From the NCBI RefSeq assembly GCF_901905185.1, contig NZ_CABFMQ020000074.1, forward strand, positions 1 through 64,000: 64,000 nt of DNA, written 5' to 3'. A program made the position numbers and the translations under genes. The notes under the pieces were generated by a model. It ran no database searches and was not told where the DNA came from. It was given only the letters and a program-made list of their open reading frames with translations. Each line of letters starts with the position of its first letter. Within the stretch, counting starts at the first letter, position 1. This stretch comes from Methylocella tundrae (GTDB lineage Bacteria; Pseudomonadota; Alphaproteobacteria; Rhizobiales; Beijerinckiaceae). Of this stretch, positions 61,003 to 64,000 are shown piece by piece.

Positions 61003-63768
61003 TTGGCCGATACTGACGACACCGGACCGGCTGCCCCCGGATCCGACATCAGACCCGTTTCCATCTCTGACGAGATGCGCCGCAGCTATCTCGATTATGC
61101 GATGAGCGTGATCGTCAGCCGGGCCTTGCCCGACGTGCGAGACGGTCTGAAGCCGGTGCACCGGCGCATTTTGTTCTCGATGAACGAGAACAACCACACG
61201 CCCGACCGTCCTTACGTCAAATGCGCGCGTATCGTCGGCGACGTCATGGGTAAATATCATCCGCACGGCGACTCGGCGATCTATGATGCGCTGGTGCGCA
61301 TGGCGCAATCCTTTTCGATGCGTCTGCCTCTCATCGACGGCCAGGGTAATTTCGGCTCGGTCGACGGCGATCCGGCGGCGGCGATGCGCTACACCGAATC
61401 GCGCCTCGCGCGTCCGGCCATGGCGCTGCTCGAAGACATCGATTCCGATACCGTCGATTTTCAGCCGAATTACGATGGCAAGGAACATGAGCCGGTCGTG
61501 CTGCCGGCGCGCTTTCCGAACCTTCTCGTCAATGGCGCGGGCGGCATCGCCGTCGGCATGGCGACGAACATCCCGCCGCATAATCTGGGCGAGGTGATCG
61601 ACGCGGTGATCGCGCTGATCGAGCAGCCCGAACTCACGATCGAAGAGCTGATCGCCTATGTGCCGGGGCCGGATTTCCCGACCGGCGGCGCCATTCTCGG
61701 CCGCGCCGGCGTCCAGTCCGCCTATCTTACCGGACGCGGATCGATCCTGACGCGGGCGAAGGTCGAGGTCGAGGTTTTGCGCAAGGAGCGCGAGGCGCTG
61801 ATCGTCACCGAGATCCCTTATCAGGTGAACAAGGCGACCCTGATCGAGAAGATCGCGGAACTCGTGCGCGACAAGCGCGTCGAGGGCATTTCTGATCTGC
61901 GCGATGAATCCGACCGCGACGGCATGCGCATCGTCATCGAACTGAAGCGCGACGCCGTCGCCGACGTTGTTTTGAACCAGCTCTGGCGCTTCACCGCGCT
62001 GCAGTCGAGCTTTCCGTGCAACATGATCGCCTTGAATGGCGGCCGTCCGGAAATGCTGACGCTCAAGGATTTCCTGACCGCCTTTATCGATTTCCGCGAA
62101 GAGGTCGTCACACGGCGCACAAAGCACCTGCTGGCCAAGGCGCGCGACGCCGCCCATCTCCAGGTCGGCCTCGCCATCGCGGTCGCCAATATCGATGAAG
62201 TCATTCGGCTGATCCGCACCTCGGCGGACGCCGGCGCGGCGCGCGAGGCTTTGATGGCCCGCACCTGGCCGGCGCACGACATGGCGCCGCTGATCCTGCT
62301 CATCGCCGATCCGCGCCATATCGTGTCGGAGGACGGCCATTGCCGTCTCTCGGAGGCGCAGGCGCGCGCCATTCTGGAATTGCGCCTGCAGCGGCTGACG
62401 GCGCTGGGACGCGAGGAAATCGCCGAAGCGCTGAACAAGCTCGCCGTCGAAATCGCCGACTATCTCGAAATCCTGCATTCGCGCGAGCGCCTCTTTGGCA
62501 TCATCAAGGATGAGATGCTGGCGGTCAAAGGCGCCCATGCAACGCCGCGCCGCACCATCATTCTCGACAGCGCGCCCGGCGTCGAGGATGAGGATCTGAT
62601 CCAGCGCGAGGATATGGTCGTCACCGTCTCGCATCTTGGCTACATCAAGCGCGTGCCGCTGGCGACCTATCGCGCGCAAAGACGCGGCGGCAAAGGTCGC
62701 GCCGCCATGCAGACGAAGGACGAGGATTTCGTCGCAAGGCTGTTCGTCGGCTCGACCCATACGCCGGTGCTTTTCTTTTCGTCGCGCGGACAGGTCTATA
62801 AGGAAAAAATCTGGCGGCTGCCTTTGTCGGCTCCGCAGGCGCGCGGCAAGGCGCTCGTCAACATCCTGCCGCTCGAGCAGCGCGAACGCATTACGACCAT
62901 CATGCCTTTGCCGGAAGACGAGGCCGCCTGGGCGACGCTCGACGTCGTATTCGCAACGACGCGCGGCACGGTGAGGCGCAACAAGCTGTCCGATTTCGCG
63001 CAGGTCAATCGCGCCGGCAAGATCGCCATGCGGCTCGACGAGGGCGAAGAAATCGTCGACGTGCAGATCTGCTCGGAAGACGCCGACGTGCTCCTCACCA
63101 CCGCGAAAGGCCAGTGCATCCGCTTCCCGGTCACCGACGTCAGGGTGTTCAAGGGGCGGGATTCGATGGGCGTGCGCGGCATCTTGCTGGGTGAGGGCGA
63201 CCGCGTGATATCGCTGGCGATTTTACGCCATATCGAGGCTGACAGCGGCGAGCGCATCGCTTATCTCAAAATGCGGCGCGCCGTCGCCGGCGAGGCCACG
63301 ATCGAGGGCAATGCGGAGGCCGCGGCGGAGGAAGCCGGCGCCGAGGAGGCGCCTGCCTTGAGCCTCAGCCCCGAGCGCTACGCGCGGATGTCGGCAGACG
63401 AACAAATCATTCTGACGCTGTCCTCCAATGGTTTCGGCAAGCGCACCTCGTCTTATGAATACCGGATCACCGGGCGCGGCGGCAAAGGCATCGTCGCCAT
63501 GGCGGTCAACCAGCGCAATGGCCAGCTCATCGCCTCAATGCCGGTCGAAGACGGCGACGAGATCATGCTGGTGACTAACGGCGGCCAGTTGATCCGTTGT
63601 CCTGTCGATGGCATCCGCGTCGCGGGGCGCGGCACGCAAGGCGTCATCGTCTTCAACACCGGCGCAGACGAACAGGTCGTGTCGGTCGAGCGGATCAGCG
63701 AGGAAGACGCCGCCCGGACCGAGGCGGATGAAGAACCGCCGGCGGCGCAGCCGGACGACGACGCTTAG
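61003..63768 (+). CDS. gyrA: DNA gyrase subunit A
   Basis: A 921-residue GyrA with the winged-helix breakage-reunion domain, catalytic Tyr130 ([11 protein letters not shown]), the quinolone region [10 protein letters not shown] with Ser91 and Asp95 (both wild type, so no target-based resistance is predicted), and the C-terminal beta-pinwheel with the GyrA box QRRGGKG. An acidic Ala/Glu-rich insertion (about 770-785) interrupts the pinwheel. It introduces negative supercoils with GyrB. The only start matching the family is TTG at 61003. Follows ssb as usual. Confidence 0.96.
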   Translation: MADTDDTGPAAPGSDIRPVSISDEMRRSYLDYAMSVIVSRALPDVRDGLKPVHRRILFSMNENNHTPDRPYVKCARIVGDVMGKYHPHGDSAIYDALVRMAQSFSMRLPLIDGQGNFGSVDGDPAAAMRYTESRLARPAMALLEDIDSDTVDFQPNYDGKEHEPVVLPARFPNLLVNGAGGIAVGMATNIPPHNLGEVIDAVIALIEQPELTIEELIAYVPGPDFPTGGAILGRAGVQSAYLTGRGSILTRAKVEVEVLRKEREALIVTEIPYQVNKATLIEKIAELVRDKRVEGISDLRDESDRDGMRIVIELKRDAVADVVLNQLWRFTALQSSFPCNMIALNGGRPEMLTLKDFLTAFIDFREEVVTRRTKHLLAKARDAAHLQVGLAIAVANIDEVIRLIRTSADAGAAREALMARTWPAHDMAPLILLIADPRHIVSEDGHCRLSEAQARAILELRLQRLTALGREEIAEALNKLAVEIADYLEILHSRERLFGIIKDEMLAVKGAHATPRRTIILDSAPGVEDEDLIQREDMVVTVSHLGYIKRVPLATYRAQRRGGKGRAAMQTKDEDFVARLFVGSTHTPVLFFSSRGQVYKEKIWRLPLSAPQARGKALVNILPLEQRERITTIMPLPEDEAAWATLDVVFATTRGTVRRNKLSDFAQVNRAGKIAMRLDEGEEIVDVQICSEDADVLLTTAKGQCIRFPVTDVRVFKGRDSMGVRGILLGEGDRVISLAILRHIEADSGERIAYLKMRRAVAGEATIEGNAEAAAEEAGAEEAPALSLSPERYARMSADEQIILTLSSNGFGKRTSSYEYRITGRGGKGIVAMAVNQRNGQLIASMPVEDGDEIMLVTNGGQLIRCPVDGIRVAGRGTQGVIVFNTGADEQVVSVERISEEDAARTEADEEPPAAQPDDDA

Positions 63769-63950
63769 CGCCCGACGGCTTTGGACGGAATCGCGCCGCG
63801 ATTCCATTCAAAGTTTCTCATTAAGAGGCTAATGCAAGCTGCAGCTTTTCGGCGTCATGCTCTAGCCTCGGATGATCGCGCCGCGCTGTTTCGACGCCAG
63901 AACGCCTGAAGGCGGCGGCTGTTATAAGACTGATGCTGGCGGAGCGGCCG
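63769..63950. repeat. Post-gyrA region with family A repeat (63832-63866)
   Basis: Contains ATCGCGCCGCGATTCC (also near 10722) and a TTCGGCGTCATGCTCTA repeat. No terminator was seen after gyrA; no complete gene. Confidence 0.5.
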
Positions 63951-64000
63951 ATGGCGATGATCAAAAGGGTCGCGGTAACCCGCTTCCGCGCCAAGCGGGA
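63951..64000 (+). CDS. Possible start of a gene cut by the window edge
   Basis: ATG at 63951 behind GGCGGAGCGG opens a frame of 16 residues (MAMIKRVAVTRFRAKR) to the edge. Too short to identify; it is not the CoaD start found after gyrA in some relatives. Confidence 0.25.
   Translation, partial: MAMIKRVAVTRFRAKR

Overview
The window reads as ordinary chromosome of a GC-rich alphaproteobacterium of the order Hyphomicrobiales (Rhizobiales), most likely near Beijerinckiaceae/Methylocystaceae. The evidence is the gene order prmC - DUF4167 - clpB, ssb - gyrA and the gloB/methyltransferase pair, many families typical of this order (DUF2794, DUF4167, DUF3175, GCG_CRPN, PhaR), a GAAC-N7-GAAC LexA box, and short dispersed intergenic repeats. 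No prophage, insertion sequence or CRISPR array was found.

Layout. 1-1.5 kb: initiator tRNA-Met with its own terminator, then an unrecognised 414-residue protein. 1.8-7.2 kb: an operon of DUF2760 and two different Hsp70-family proteins, the second with a long C-terminal helical extension. 7.3-13 kb: stress-type small genes (a 16-residue-repeat protein, DUF3175, DUF763, DUF4142) and a PAS-PAS hybrid histidine kinase. 13.3-16.6 kb: UvrD-like helicase and DNA polymerase IV. 17-20 kb: small secreted protein, an AT-rich gene-free island, a SulP anion transporter and tRNA-Glu. 20-29 kb: cytochrome P450, ThpR, a TesA/YbbA/YbbP-type esterase and ABC transporter locus, a Bax-inhibitor-1 protein, DUF4436 and DUF2794.

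29-40 kb is a housekeeping and proteostasis block: htpG, prmC, DUF4167, a GCG_CRPN secreted peptide, clpB, gyrB, msrB. At 40.3-41.3 kb lies a less GC-rich gene with an N-terminal domain of unknown function and a C-terminal DUF3883 domain carrying a PD-(D/E)XK-like motif; it is the best candidate for a recently acquired defence gene. 41.4-44.8 kb: esterase, methyltransferase, gloB and a DUF985 cupin. 45-48.1 kb: phaR facing away from phaA-phaB, the polyhydroxybutyrate branch. 48.3-50.3 kb: thiC under a TPP riboswitch. 50.5-53.5 kb: an autotransporter-like outer-membrane protein, DUF2165 and a Tat-signal nucleoside deaminase. 53.5-58.5 kb: a minus-strand cluster (small basic/acidic protein, methyltransferase, RsuA-type pseudouridine synthase) and uvrA. 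58.7-63.8 kb: dctA, LexA-boxed ssb and gyrA.

Themes: proteostasis (two Hsp70s, Hsp90, ClpB, MsrB), DNA topology and repair (GyrA, GyrB, UvrA, UvrD-like, Pol IV, SSB) and carbon storage (PhaR, PhaA, PhaB). The items most worth following are the paired Hsp70 operon, the DUF3883 nuclease-like gene, the His-rich repeat protein, the Tat-exported deaminase, the autotransporter passenger, a minus-strand terminator in the dctA leader, and three families of dispersed palindromic repeats.
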